From positions 1 to 64,000 of the forward strand of contig JAFXFN010000006.1 of the NCBI GenBank assembly GCA_017520505.1: 64,000 nt of DNA. Direction: 5' to 3'. The notes under the pieces were generated by a model, which was not told the origin of the DNA, ran no database searches, and worked only from the letters and a program-made list of their open reading frames with translations. This document shows, piece by piece, positions 7,195 through 16,042 of this stretch. Position numbers and translations under genes: made by a program. Position 1 is the stretch's first letter. Every line of letters begins with the position of its first letter. The stretch comes from Clostridia bacterium. GTDB taxonomy: Bacteria > Bacillota > Clostridia > Oscillospirales > CAG-272.

Positions 7195-8591
7195 ATATAC
7201 CTCAATATATCTCGAATAATTGATGGTTTGTATATGCTGATTTTACAAATTATTTTCACTGCATTTCCGCCTTCCCAGAACCATGCGTTGCTATCATAAC
7301 CAATTTTGCCACTTGTTAGAGCCCCCATATCCGCAACACGTGCGTTTTCAATACCAGTTGTTACATACGCCAACCAGTGTCCTTGCAATTCTGTATTCAA
7401 TCCACCAATTGTACGCCCATATAAGAAGTTTTTGTTAATTGCTTTGGCTTGTTTATACATAGCTTCCGCCAACGTCTTTTGGGCACCACGCCACAGTACA
7501 CTCCAATAGTTATTATCATCAAAATCAAATCGTATAATTCCACTTGCAGTTATTCTGTATTTATATGTCAACTTGGTCCACGCAATATTTATTGTAGTCG
7601 TTACACTATAATAATCTTCGCCATTTGCACTCTTTACAAATGTATATGAATTTTTATAACTCGCTGTGCCTAGTGGATCCACTTGATTAACAGGATCATT
7701 TAAACAATATACAAACAGATTTGTACCCAACGTACCAGCATCCACATTCAATTGTGAATCCGCATTGATCCAACGACCGATCTCAGCATCGTAATAACGG
7801 CTGGATACATAGTAGAGCCCCGTCTCGACGTCGTAGTAATACCCACGATAGCGTATGGAATTTATTGCGCCTACTGTGTTTGCAAGTGCACCTGTTACAG
7901 ATTCTATATTGCCCCAAGCGTCATAGGTATAGCTTGCAACGATAGTATTGTCGGCAGTTGCGATGTGCATTACGTCACCTTGCAGGTTTTTGATGTAGAA
8001 ATACATCGTACCGTTAAGGCTGAACGAATGGGCACCGAGAGTATCATAAAAGTATTCGATATACGTTACATCGTCACCGTTTACGATAGTTTCGGCAGTT
8101 ATGGTACTGCCGTTTAAGTAGTACTTATGAACAACTCCGTTTACCGTTTTTTCGTAACGGATACCGTCGGAATTGTATTTATAAGTTACGTTTGATGTAC
8201 CTTTTGTTGCACTTGCAAGCTGTCTGCCGTTTTGCCACGTAAAGGTGTAATTTTCACCGTTGTAATACGTAAGGGGATTTCCCTGTGCATCGTAGGTGAA
8301 TGAAACACCGTTATACGAGGTGAGCTTATCGCCCCAGTTAACATCGGTATACGCATATACGTCTTCACTTGAAGGTGTACCGAGTGCACCCGTTGTATAT
8401 GCATACGTTTTAGCCGAAAGTATATTTCCTGCCGTGTCGTAGGAATAAACGTACGTTTTGCCCGTATCGGGGTTATTCTCACGAATCAGCTGATTTAACG
8501 CATCGTATGCATACGTAACTACACATCTTACATTATTATTGTAGCACAATTTTTTCACTCTGTCAAGGACATCGTACTCATATCGATACAA
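7191..8591 (-). CDS. Rhs/YD-repeat protein fragment with unknown C-terminal toxin-like tip
   Basis: Residues 1-245 hold YD repeats (for example YAYDALNQLIRE, YTYDAWGNIES). The Rhs core signature follows at 246-280 (YRGYYYDVETGLYYVSSRYYD) and the DPLG boundary at 305-308. The last 158 residues form a variable tip that I cannot assign; it contains ELQGHWLAYV and YDSNAWFWEGG. Full Rhs proteins are well over 1000 residues. Here an in-frame TGA sits directly before the TTG start at 8591 and no signal peptide or carrier region is present, so this is an orphan tip cassette or a truncated gene. The tip DNA looks more AT-rich than the core. Confidence 0.82.
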   Translation of the reverse strand: MYRYEYDVLDRVKKLCYNNNVRCVVTYAYDALNQLIRENNPDTGKTYVYSYDTAGNILSAKTYAYTTGALGTPSSEDVYAYTDVNWGDKLTSYNGVSFTYDAQGNPLTYYNGENYTFTWQNGRQLASATKGTSNVTYKYNSDGIRYEKTVNGVVHKYYLNGSTITAETIVNGDDVTYIEYFYDTLGAHSFSLNGTMYFYIKNLQGDVMHIATADNTIVASYTYDAWGNIESVTGALANTVGAINSIRYRGYYYDVETGLYYVSSRYYDAEIGRWINADSQLNVDAGTLGTNLFVYCLNDPVNQVDPLGTASYKNSYTFVKSANGEDYYSVTTTINIAWTKLTYKYRITASGIIRFDFDDNNYWSVLWRGAQKTLAEAMYKQAKAINKNFLYGRTIGGLNTELQGHWLAYVTTGIENARVADMGALTSGKIGYDSNAWFWEGGNAVKIICKISIYKPSIIRDILRYI

Positions 8592-8637
8592 TCACCCTTG
8601 CGGTGTTATATCAAGTCCGCTGTACACAAAGCAAAAG

Positions 8638-8674
8638 GACGGCTCATTGGGAATCGCTTCCTTCGTGAGCCGTC
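8638..8674 (-). terminator. Terminator of the 45-residue protein gene
   Basis: GACGGCTCA (8638-8646) pairs with TGAGCCGTC (8666-8674), with an inner GGAA/TTCC pair. On the minus strand CCTTTTGCTTTG follows. It begins 10 bases after the stop at 8684. Confidence 0.7.
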
Positions 8675-8683
8675 ATAACTATT

Positions 8684-8821
8684 TTAAAGATCGTCGGCAT
8701 CCTGAACGGGCTTTTCCTTTTTATCTCTGCAATTACCCGTATACCAGCCGTCGGGATCCGTCCTCTTCCCTGCTTTTTTATATTCATTAACGACCTTTTT
8801 TGCTTTATTTTCCTTTTCCAT
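8684..8821 (-). CDS. Conserved small protein of 45 residues ending in PVQDADDL
   Basis: The gene is short but well supported. AAAGGGGTGA lies five bases before the ATG at 8821, a TATAAT box lies at 8838-8843, and a hairpin terminator follows. The protein is Lys-rich at the N-terminus, has TDPDGWYTGNCRD in the middle and ends in KPVQDADDL. I recall this acidic ending from small uncharacterised Clostridia proteins. There is no signal peptide or membrane segment, and function is unknown. A longer overlapping frame at 8644-8829 (61 codons) uses another phase and lacks these features. Confidence 0.75.
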   Translation of the reverse strand: MEKENKAKKVVNEYKKAGKRTDPDGWYTGNCRDKKEKPVQDADDL

Positions 8822-8851
8822 TTTATCACCCCTTTGTATTATATTTTACAT

Positions 8852-9370
8852 TCACGCAAAAAATATACGACAGACGGCGCAGGAAATAAAAATACAAAAT
8901 ATCATGGTCAGAAAAGCGCATAAAAATGCGTGACGAGTTTTTTTGACATTTACCGAAGAAAAATAAACCGAAATAACGTAAACAAGCGTATCTGACGAAC
9001 CCATTATAACGGATGCGGCAAGACCTGCGAAGGAATCGGGCGAAAACTTATCAAACAGCTCCTTCGCCATCGCAAGTGACCCTGAGCCTGATATAGGCCG
9101 CAAAACAAGAAGCGGCAGTATTTCCTCGGGAACACCCAAAAAGCTGAGCATCGGTGAAAGAGCACGGCATATGATACTAACCGCCCCAGATGAAGTGAAC
9201 ATACCTATACCGACCATAAGAAGTATAAGTGTCGGCAGAAGTCCGACTGCAACGTTAAGACCGTTTTTAGCCCCGTTTATAAAATCGGAAAACGAATTTT
9301 TATCAATCACAAAAATCACGCCCATAACGGTGAGCAAAAGCGGTATTATAAGATACGAAAAATACTGCAT
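8852..9370 (-). CDS. spmB: Spore maturation protein B
   Basis: The protein of 172 residues is a multi-pass membrane protein of the nucleoside-recognition (Gate) domain family. It carries the SpmB signature RPISGSGSLA near the middle and SVIMGSSDTLVYV after it. SpmA and SpmB are needed for normal dehydration of the spore core; the transported substrate is not known. Its ATG overlaps the spmA stop codon by one base (TAATG), so the two are translationally coupled. The length agrees with the family. Confidence 0.93.
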   Translation of the reverse strand: MQYFSYLIIPLLLTVMGVIFVIDKNSFSDFINGAKNGLNVAVGLLPTLILLMVGIGMFTSSGAVSIICRALSPMLSFLGVPEEILPLLVLRPISGSGSLAMAKELFDKFSPDSFAGLAASVIMGSSDTLVYVISVYFSSVNVKKTRHAFLCAFLTMIFCIFISCAVCRIFFA

Positions 9371-9942
9371 TAAAACACCTTTGAAAAGATTTTCGTGACG
9401 GTTACGGCGAAAATAACAGTCAGAGTTGAGGATATTACAGTCGGCAAAATAATATCGTAAGCCATCAAAGAGCCTGCGCTCTGACGAAGTGAGATAAGCG
9501 TGGCAGGCAAAATATCGATAGATGCCGTGTTAAGCACGGCAAGCATCACCATATCGTCGCTTGCACGTGTTTTATCGGGATTTATCGAATGAAGCCTTTT
9601 CATCGCACTTATGCCAAGCGGTGTTGCAGCATTGCCGATGCCGAGAAGATTTGCGCTTATATTTGCTGATATTTCACCGCACATTCCCCTTTTGTACGCA
9701 TCGGGAAAAAGAAAGCGCAAAATGAATGAAATACGTTTTGAAAGTTTTTTTATTATCCCTTTTTTCTCAAAGACGTTCATTATCCCGCACCATAAACACA
9801 TAACGGAAACAAGTGATAACGTCAGGTCAAGTGCCGAGGAAGCACTTGAGAAAATAGAATTTGAAAGCTCGTTAAGGCTTCCTGTAAATATCGACACGAT
9901 AAGCGACACCACCGCCATAACGGCAAAAACTGTTCCTATCAC
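9370..9942 (-). CDS. spmA: Spore maturation protein A
   Basis: SpmA partners SpmB in the spore membrane system. The sequence has several hydrophobic segments and the hallmark NLLGIGNAATPLGISAM at about two thirds of its length. An ATG at 9969 opens the frame, but AAGGAGG at 9949-9955 lies inside that extension and six bases before a GTG at 9942. The GTG start gives MIGTVFAVMAVV, matching the family N-terminus and a length of 190 residues. The gene diverges from an AbrB-like regulator at 10116. Confidence 0.92.
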   Translation of the reverse strand: MIGTVFAVMAVVSLIVSIFTGSLNELSNSIFSSASSALDLTLSLVSVMCLWCGIMNVFEKKGIIKKLSKRISFILRFLFPDAYKRGMCGEISANISANLLGIGNAATPLGISAMKRLHSINPDKTRASDDMVMLAVLNTASIDILPATLISLRQSAGSLMAYDIILPTVISSTLTVIFAVTVTKIFSKVF

Positions 9943-10115
9943 GCAATACCTCCTTGTTTTTTTCGACATTATTCGACTTTTAACTGTAAATCATTTACTT
10001 TTATTGTTATTTATCCTATTTCGTTTTATTTTTACCTATTTAACAAAAAATGTATTTTTGGTACATTTTAACCATAAAAGCACATAATTTCATTATTGCT
10101 CAAGGAGGATTTGTT

Positions 10116-10367
10116 ATGATGAAATCAACAGGTATCGTCAGAAAGGTTGACGAGCTCGGAAGAATAGTTCTTCCAATTGAAATAAGAAAAACTTTGGATC
10201 TCGACAAGAGAGATGCAGTCGAGATATTCATTGAGGATGACAAAATAATACTTAAAAAATATTTCCCCGCTTGTATCTTTTGCGGAAACGCAAACGGTGT
10301 TTCATACTACAAGGGCAAGCTTATCTGTCCCGAATGTCTTGATGCTTTGCGCCACATGGTTCAGTAA
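10116..10367 (+). CDS. AbrB/SpoVT-type transition regulator with a C-terminal CxxC pair
   Basis: The 83-residue protein starts MMKSTGIVRKVDELGRIVLP, the classic AbrB swapped-hairpin DNA-binding domain. The C-terminal third carries CIFC and CPEC, spaced to bind one zinc ion. AAGGAGG lies seven bases before the ATG at 10116; the 22 upstream in-frame codons do not look like part of the protein. AbrB-type dimers control transition-state and sporulation genes. The short zinc-tailed form occurs widely in Clostridia, but its targets are unknown. It is divergent from spmA-spmB, which it might regulate. Confidence 0.88.
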   Translation: MMKSTGIVRKVDELGRIVLPIEIRKTLDLDKRDAVEIFIEDDKIILKKYFPACIFCGNANGVSYYKGKLICPECLDALRHMVQ

Positions 10368-10397
10368 ATAATATTAATTAAATACGAAAAAAATGCA

Positions 10398-10429
10398 AAA
10401 AGCTCTGTGAATTTCATCACAGAGCTTTT
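10398..10429. terminator. Bidirectional terminator between the AbrB-like gene and dapB
   Basis: AAAAGCTCTGTGA (10398-10410) and TCACAGAGCTTTT (10417-10429) form a perfect 13-bp stem with a 6-base loop and T-tracts on both strands. It serves the converging AbrB-like gene and the his-dap operon. Confidence 0.88.
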
Positions 10430-10440
10430 AAATTTATCTA

Positions 10441-11211
10441 TTATAATACGCTTTCGGCTTTTTTACCCGCATTCTTCAGGACATCCTTCATAGAATATCT
10501 GCCGACTTTTTTGCCAACCATATATCTTGCCGCCTTGACAGCACCCTGGGCAAAAAGATCACGGCTGAGAGCTGAATGCTTGACGGTTATCACTTCACCG
10601 CCGCCGCAGAACATTACCTCGTGCTCGCCTACGATTGAACCGCCTCTGATTGAATGAATTCCTATTTCATTCTTTTCTCTTTTTTTGCGGTAAGGGGTTC
10701 TGTCAAAAACTCTGTCAGCTTCGTAGGGGAGTGCTGATTCTATCTCTTCTGCGATCATCAAAGCCGTTCCGCTGGGTGCATCAAGCTTGTTATGATGATG
10801 TGCTTCAATTATCTCAACATCGTAATCATCGCCGAGGATCTCTGCCGCCTGCTTTGCAAGACTGCACAAGAGATTTATACCGAGGGACATATTTCCCGAT
10901 GTAAACACTGCTGTTTCCTTATCCATACGTGACATATACTCTTTTTCTTCATCGGTGTGGCCCGTTGTGCATATTACAGCAGGTATTTCCTTTTCCTTTG
11001 AATAAGAAAGAATATCATAAACAAGTGTATGGTGTGAAAAGTCAACGATAACGTCTGCCTTTTCTCTGACTTCAAATATGCTTTTGTAAACGGGAAAGGA
11101 AGAGTTTCCTTCTGTCACGTCAATACCTGCAACGATTTTGTCCTCGCCACCGCAAGCAGCCTCAACAGCCTTGCCCATTCTTCCGTTACATCCGCAAAGG
11201 AGGATATTCAT
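10441..11211 (-). CDS. dapB: 4-hydroxy-tetrahydrodipicolinate reductase
   Basis: DapB reduces hydroxy-tetrahydrodipicolinate with NAD(P)H in the lysine/diaminopimelate pathway. The Rossmann start MNILLCGCNGRMGKAV, VDFSHH, the catalytic EAHHHNKLDAPSGTA motif and a typical length of 256 residues are all present. The gene follows dapA by nine bases, with AGGAGG in the gap. It is the last gene of the long his-dap transcript and ends at a bidirectional terminator. In a sporeformer the pathway also supplies dipicolinate. Confidence 0.96.
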   Translation of the reverse strand: MNILLCGCNGRMGKAVEAACGGEDKIVAGIDVTEGNSSFPVYKSIFEVREKADVIVDFSHHTLVYDILSYSKEKEIPAVICTTGHTDEEKEYMSRMDKETAVFTSGNMSLGINLLCSLAKQAAEILGDDYDVEIIEAHHHNKLDAPSGTALMIAEEIESALPYEADRVFDRTPYRKKREKNEIGIHSIRGGSIVGEHEVMFCGGGEVITVKHSALSRDLFAQGAVKAARYMVGKKVGRYSMKDVLKNAGKKAESVL

Positions 11212-11220
11212 ACGTCCTCC

Positions 11221-12111
11221 TTAAACAAGACCGTAGTCTTTCAATATGTTAAACAGCTTTTCGTCTTCAGCCTCTGTCATAGGGCAAAGGGGCAGACGCA
11301 TTTCGATGTCGCACATACCCATCATATTAAGCGCAGTCTTTACAGGGATAGGGTTAACAGTCATAAACAAAGCGTTTATAAGCTTCAAAAGCTTCAGCTG
11401 AAGCTTTGCGCTTTCCTTGCACTTGCCTTCAAGGTACAGATGTGTAAGGTCAGCAGTTTCCTTAGGCATTACGTTTGACAAAACGGAGATAACACCTGCG
11501 GAACCAACGCTCATCATAGGTACTATCTGGTCATCGTTACCGCAGTAAACGTCGATATCGTCACCTACTGCTTCCATAAGCTCAACTATGAAGCTCAAGT
11601 TTCCGCAAGCTTCCTTCGTTGCGATAATGTTCGGGTGCTTTGCAAGCGCACGGTAAGCATCAATGCTTATATTGACACCCGTACGTGAGGGCACGTTATA
11701 AAGAATAACGGGCTTACTGCAAGCGTCAGCTATCTTTGAAAAATATTCAACTATACCCTTCTGGCTTGTCTTGTTGTAGTAAGGTGTAACGTGCAAAAGT
11801 GCATCAGCGCCGACCTCGCAAGCGTGGCGTGAAAGGTCAACGGCATACGCAAAGTCGTTTGAGCCTGTACCTGCAATAACAGGTACTCTCTTATTTACCT
11901 GCTTTACAGTATACGCAATTATATCTCTGTGCTCTTCGTCTGTAAGTGTTGCCGCCTCGCCTGTTGTTCCGCAGACAACGATCGAGTCAACACCTCCTGC
12001 AATCTGAAATTCGATCATCTTGCCGTACGCTTCATAGTCGATCTTTCCGTTTTTGAACGGAGTTACTATAGCAGTACCGACACCTGTGAAAATAGGAGTT
12101 TCTCTTTTCAT
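11221..12111 (-). CDS. dapA: 4-hydroxy-tetrahydrodipicolinate synthase
   Basis: DapA condenses pyruvate with aspartate semialdehyde. The protein has the aldolase-fold motifs GTAIVTPF, the GTTGEAATL loop, YNVPSRTG with the catalytic Tyr, and the Schiff-base Lys in IIATKEACGN. The frame opens at 12150, but the ATG at 12111 gives the family N-terminus (MKRETPIFTGVGTA) and 296 residues. Its GAGAGG ribosome binding site lies in the last codons of the DUF3267 gene, whose stop is one base away, so translation is coupled. Confidence 0.96.
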   Translation of the reverse strand: MKRETPIFTGVGTAIVTPFKNGKIDYEAYGKMIEFQIAGGVDSIVVCGTTGEAATLTDEEHRDIIAYTVKQVNKRVPVIAGTGSNDFAYAVDLSRHACEVGADALLHVTPYYNKTSQKGIVEYFSKIADACSKPVILYNVPSRTGVNISIDAYRALAKHPNIIATKEACGNLSFIVELMEAVGDDIDVYCGNDDQIVPMMSVGSAGVISVLSNVMPKETADLTHLYLEGKCKESAKLQLKLLKLINALFMTVNPIPVKTALNMMGMCDIEMRLPLCPMTEAEDEKLFNILKDYGLV

Positions 12112-12112
12112 T

Positions 12113-12715
12113 TTATATTTCCTCTCCGACAGACTCATTTGTTTTTGCATAAACGGTTATATCAAGTCCGTCATCTTTAAATAAACTTTCTTTTGGCAGC
12201 TTCATAACTGCATACGTCATATATACATCGCCGACAGCACCCGAAAGGTTGATTATCTGAACGACGTATATCACCCAGAACCATCCGAACGGTACAAGCA
12301 TATTGACAATGCCAAGCACGATGCCCCATATAACAATGGGAGCAAGTGCTATTATTATATACTCTAATCTGCCGAACATCGCTTCGCTTGAAGCGTAGGC
12401 AAAACCGGACCTGAATCCGAATTTGCCCCATTTTCCGCTTATAATTCTTATAAATATACCGTGTACCGCCTCGTGAAGTATTATATAAGCAAATATCATC
12501 ACGCACAGCAAAGCGCTTTTGATAAACACCCCTGCAACCTCATCGGAAGAATTCGGTGAAAAATCAAACGGCACGAATATCCGCATAACTAATACAAGAA
12601 ACACGGCAACTGCAAAAGCGGCAAGGTTTATATACGTTGAGAATTTTTTATCCTTTGTGAAACTTATCTTTTTTATCTGTTGATAATTTTCAGGCAGAAT
12701 ATGAAAGCAGATCAT
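12113..12715 (-). CDS. DUF3267 membrane protein with HExxH-like motif
   Basis: The 200-residue protein has four or so membrane segments. It contains [13 protein letters not shown] at about residues 78-90, the HExxH zinc signature of DUF3267 putative membrane metalloproteases. Its substrate is unknown. It overlaps hisIE by four bases (ATGA) upstream and sits one base from dapA downstream, so it is embedded in an amino-acid biosynthesis operon for no obvious metabolic reason. Confidence 0.85.
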   Translation of the reverse strand: MICFHILPENYQQIKKISFTKDKKFSTYINLAAFAVAVFLVLVMRIFVPFDFSPNSSDEVAGVFIKSALLCVMIFAYIILHEAVHGIFIRIISGKWGKFGFRSGFAYASSEAMFGRLEYIIIALAPIVIWGIVLGIVNMLVPFGWFWVIYVVQIINLSGAVGDVYMTYAVMKLPKESLFKDDGLDITVYAKTNESVGEEI

Positions 12716-13362
12716 GTCATTTTTTCCTGCTTTACCTTTTTGTCAATTACGTGACGGCTTGCAAGCTCTGACATAACGTCGTCAATGGAAATGCCCATTT
12801 CAACCATAAGCACCATTACGTGATAGTAAAGGTCTGCAATTTCATAAATTGTATCCTTTTTATCGTTTGCTTTACCTGCAATTATGACCTCTGTTGACTC
12901 CTCACCGACCTTTTTGAGTATCTTGTCAATTCCCTTTTCAAAAAGGTACGTTGTGTAGGAGCCTTCTTTTTTATCCGTTTTTCTGCCCTTTATAAGCTCA
13001 AAAAGCGCATCTGCGGAGAATGATGAAGAATTTTCATCATCGAAAATAACCTCATTGAAGCAGGAGTCAGCGCCCGTGTGGCAAGCAGGGCCTGCTTTGA
13101 TAACTTCAACTGTGAGGGCATCAAGGTCGCAGTCAGCAGTAATTTTTACAACCTTTTGTGTATTTCCCGATGTTTCACCCTTGCGCCAAAGCTGTTGTCT
13201 TGAACGGGAGAAGAAGCAGGTCTTACCCTCGTCAAGAGTTATCTGCAAGCTCTCCTTGTTCATATAAGCAACTGTAAGTACCTTTTTTGTGAAGAAATCA
13301 ACCACAACGGCAGGTATCAGACCTTTTTCATCATATTTAAGTTCGTTAATATTCATTTTCAT
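12712..13362 (-). CDS. hisIE: Bifunctional phosphoribosyl-AMP cyclohydrolase / phosphoribosyl-ATP pyrophosphatase
   Basis: HisIE catalyses steps two and three of histidine synthesis. The N-terminal HisI half has [29 protein letters not shown] and the zinc-binding [12 protein letters not shown]. After a linker near residue 118, the C-terminal HisE half has [13 protein letters not shown] and the helical [13 protein letters not shown]. The length of 216 residues fits the fused form. The start overlaps the end of hisF (ATGA) and the stop overlaps the DUF3267 start. Confidence 0.96.
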   Translation of the reverse strand: MKMNINELKYDEKGLIPAVVVDFFTKKVLTVAYMNKESLQITLDEGKTCFFSRSRQQLWRKGETSGNTQKVVKITADCDLDALTVEVIKAGPACHTGADSCFNEVIFDDENSSSFSADALFELIKGRKTDKKEGSYTTYLFEKGIDKILKKVGEESTEVIIAGKANDKKDTIYEIADLYYHVMVLMVEMGISIDDVMSELASRHVIDKKVKQEKMT

Positions 13363-14117
13363 ATCCTGACATTTATATTATTTTGTTTCAAGAGCTCTTT
13401 CAGCTCATTTATTTTTACGTCGCCAAAGTGGAATATCGATGCGGCAAGTCCTGCATCGACCGTCGGGCAGGTGTTAAACAGCTTTACAAAATCCTCAGCA
13501 CATCCCGCACCGCCCGATGCAATAACGGGAATTGTAACAGCATCGCATATTTTTGTAAGAAGCTCTGTATCGAATCCGCCTCTGACGCCGTCGGTGTCCA
13601 TACTGTTTATTACAAGCTCACCTGCGCCAAGCTCCTGGCCTCGTTTTGCCCATTCTATCGCCTCAAGGTCTGTCATTTCACGGCCGCCTTTTACAAAGAC
13701 TGCATATTTGCCGTCAACACGCTTGACGTCCATTGAAAGGACAACGCACTGCGAGCCGTATTTTTTAGCCGCCTCATACATAAGATTCGGATTTCTTACA
13801 GCACCCGAATTTACCGACACCTTATCAGCACCGCATTTAAGCACTCTGTCAAAGTCAGACACTTCGTTTATAGCACCGCCGACAGTAAGCGGAATAAACA
13901 CGTTTTCGGCAGTTCTTGTAAGAACGTCCGTGAAAAGCCCACGCCCCTCGGCTGATGCGGTTATGTCGTAAAACACAAGCTCATCAGCACCGCATTCGCT
14001 ATAGTATTTAGCAAGCTGTACGGGGTCTGAAACGTCGGAAAGATTCATAAAATTGACGCCCTTGACAACTCGTCCGTTTTTAACGTCTAGGCAAGGGATG
14101 ATCCTTTTTGTTATCAT
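13359..14117 (-). CDS. hisF: Imidazole glycerol phosphate synthase, cyclase subunit
   Basis: HisF is the beta-barrel partner of HisH and makes imidazole glycerol phosphate and AICAR. The sequence starts with [19 protein letters not shown], with catalytic Asp in CLDV, and has VGGAI, NTDGV-type MDTDGVRGG with the second catalytic Asp, and VIASGGAG phosphate-binding loops. Its 252 residues match the family. It lies two bases after hisA and overlaps hisIE. Confidence 0.97.
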   Translation of the reverse strand: MITKRIIPCLDVKNGRVVKGVNFMNLSDVSDPVQLAKYYSECGADELVFYDITASAEGRGLFTDVLTRTAENVFIPLTVGGAINEVSDFDRVLKCGADKVSVNSGAVRNPNLMYEAAKKYGSQCVVLSMDVKRVDGKYAVFVKGGREMTDLEAIEWAKRGQELGAGELVINSMDTDGVRGGFDTELLTKICDAVTIPVIASGGAGCAEDFVKLFNTCPTVDAGLAASIFHFGDVKINELKELLKQNNINVRI

Positions 14118-14119
14118 CG

Positions 14120-14839
14120 TCAGATCCTCCCTGCTATTTTGAGTGCATCGGTCAGTTCTATTTTTCCTTCGTAGAGTGCTTTTCCGAGTATTGCACCGTA
14201 CATACCGTAGTCGGTAAGTATTTTGACGTCATCGCACGAGGTTATACCGCCTGATGCGACCACATCTATATTATAATCCTTTTTAAGCCGTTTGTAAAGG
14301 GGTAAATTTGTTCCCGACAAAAGTCCGTCCTTGGAAATGTCGGTGCATATTACCGTTTTACATCCCATATTGCAAAGCTTTTCCATAAATTCAAAGCAGT
14401 TTACACCCGAATCCTCAAGCCAGCCGTTGACGGCAATATTCTCACCCTTTATATCAACGCCGACAGCGATCTTGTCGCCGTACTCGTTTATCATATTTTT
14501 AAGAAATTCGGTGTCCTTAACAGCAATCGTTCCGAGAATGACACGAAGCACGCCGATATCGGCATATTTCTTTATTGTTTTTTCATCTCTGATGCCGCCG
14601 CCTATTTCTATTTTCATTCCCGAATTTTTTACGACGTTTTCGATGACGTGAAAGTTTTTCATTTCTCCGTCCTTCGCTCCGTCAAGGTCAACCATATGGA
14701 GATATTCCGCACCGCACGCTTTGAATTCAAGTGCCTTTTCAAGTGCATCGGTGCAGTATGTTTTCACCTGACCGTAGTCACCCTTGGTCAAACGAACTAC
14801 CTTTCCGTCCTTTATATCTGTAGCAGGAAAAATTATCAT
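14120..14839 (-). CDS. hisA: Phosphoribosyl-formimino-AICAR ribotide isomerase
   Basis: HisA opens the ribose ring of ProFAR by an Amadori rearrangement. FPATDIKDGKVVRL carries the general base Asp, with IEIGGGIRDEKTI, and CTDISKDGLLSG the second Asp, on a half-barrel repeat fold like HisF. It has 239 residues. Its ATG lies one base after the hisH stop codon. Confidence 0.96.
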   Translation of the reverse strand: MIIFPATDIKDGKVVRLTKGDYGQVKTYCTDALEKALEFKACGAEYLHMVDLDGAKDGEMKNFHVIENVVKNSGMKIEIGGGIRDEKTIKKYADIGVLRVILGTIAVKDTEFLKNMINEYGDKIAVGVDIKGENIAVNGWLEDSGVNCFEFMEKLCNMGCKTVICTDISKDGLLSGTNLPLYKRLKKDYNIDVVASGGITSCDDVKILTDYGMYGAILGKALYEGKIELTDALKIAGRI

Positions 14840-14840
14840 A

Positions 14841-15458
14841 TTATTTCAACTCCGTAAATGCCTTCAGTATTTCAAGTCCGTGCTTACCGCTTTTTTCGGG
14901 GTGGTACTGCGTTCCCATCACCCTGCCGTTTTTAGCCGATGCGGTAACGTCTATTCCGTATTCCGACGTTGCGGTGATATACTTACTGTCTGTCTTTGCA
15001 TAGTATGAGTGAACGAAATACACGTGTGTGCCGTTTTCAGTATATTTATAAAGGTCATCCTTGCTGCCCTTTATATCAAGCGAATTCCAACCCATCTGAG
15101 GAATTTTAAGCTCACTCGGAACAGCACCGAGCAGCGGTACTACCTCACCGGGAATAAGTCCGAGTCCCTTATGGCATCCGAACTCATAGCTTTTTTCAAA
15201 CAGCATCTGCATACCGAGGCAAATACCCATTATGTATTTTCCGTTTTTCGCTTCTTCCTTCAAAAGCTCATCAAGTCCCGTTGCCCTTAATTTTGCCGCC
15301 GCATCCTCAAACGCACCGACACCCGGCAGAATTATACGGGGGGCTTTTTTTATCACCGCAGGATCGCTTGTGACAACACAATCAGCGCCGATATAAGCCA
15401 GTGAGCTTTTAAGGGAAAAGAGATTTCCCACACCGTAATCAATTATCGCAGTCATCAA
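14841..15458 (-). CDS. hisH: Imidazole glycerol phosphate synthase, glutaminase subunit
   Basis: HisH is a class I glutamine amidotransferase that supplies ammonia to HisF. The nucleophile Cys lies in MGICLGMQML and the His-Glu pair in GTQYHPEKSG near the C-terminus; IDYGVGNLFSL is the N-terminal signature. It has 205 residues. Its start overlaps the end of hisB by four bases. Confidence 0.96.
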   Translation of the reverse strand: MMTAIIDYGVGNLFSLKSSLAYIGADCVVTSDPAVIKKAPRIILPGVGAFEDAAAKLRATGLDELLKEEAKNGKYIMGICLGMQMLFEKSYEFGCHKGLGLIPGEVVPLLGAVPSELKIPQMGWNSLDIKGSKDDLYKYTENGTHVYFVHSYYAKTDSKYITATSEYGIDVTASAKNGRVMGTQYHPEKSGKHGLEILKAFTELK

Positions 15459-16042
15459 AGCACACCCTTGGTTGACGGTATCTCGCCGTTTGCCCTTTCG
15501 TCAATTTCACACGCTTCTGACATAACTCTCGCAAACGCCTTGAACACACCCTCAACAATGTGGTGTGAATTTGCCCCTGCAAGCTTCTTTATGTGAAGTG
15601 TAATATTTGAAGCACGTACAAAGCCCTCAAAAAACTCACGTACCAGCTCACAGTCAAAATTTCCTATCTTTTCAGACGGTGTTTCAACGTCATAAGAAAG
15701 ATGCGCACGTCCGCTTATGTCAACAGCGCACATTATGAGCGCTTCGTCCATAGGGAGTATTATATGAGAATATCTCTTTATTCCCCTTTTATCACCGAGG
15801 GATTTCACAAACGCTTCGCCGAGGGCAATACCTATATCCTCACAGCTGTGATGATAGTCTACCCACACGTCGCCCTTGCAGGAAATATTCAGATCAAACT
15901 TGCCGTGAGATTTAAAAAGCGTCATCATATGGTCGAAAAATCCGATAGACGTATCGATCTTTCCTTTACCCGAGCCGTCGATAAAAAGCTTTACGGCAAT
16001 ATCGGTTTCATTCGTCGTTCTTGCTATCTCTGCTATTCTCAT
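15455..16042 (-). CDS. hisB: Imidazoleglycerol-phosphate dehydratase
   Basis: HisB here is the monofunctional dehydratase of 195 residues, without the N-terminal histidinol phosphatase domain of enterobacteria. Manganese-binding motifs are present: GFFDHMMTLFKSHGKFD, DYHHSCEDIGIALGEA and the repeat ANSHHIVEGVFKAFA. It overlaps hisC upstream and hisH downstream by four bases each. Confidence 0.96.
   Translation of the reverse strand: MRIAEIARTTNETDIAVKLFIDGSGKGKIDTSIGFFDHMMTLFKSHGKFDLNISCKGDVWVDYHHSCEDIGIALGEAFVKSLGDKRGIKRYSHIILPMDEALIMCAVDISGRAHLSYDVETPSEKIGNFDCELVREFFEGFVRASNITLHIKKLAGANSHHIVEGVFKAFARVMSEACEIDERANGEIPSTKGVL

Noticed and set aside
8644..8829. 61-codon minus-strand reading frame
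   Set aside because: It overlaps the 45-residue gene in another phase; the shorter frame has the better ribosome binding site, stop position and conserved-looking ending.
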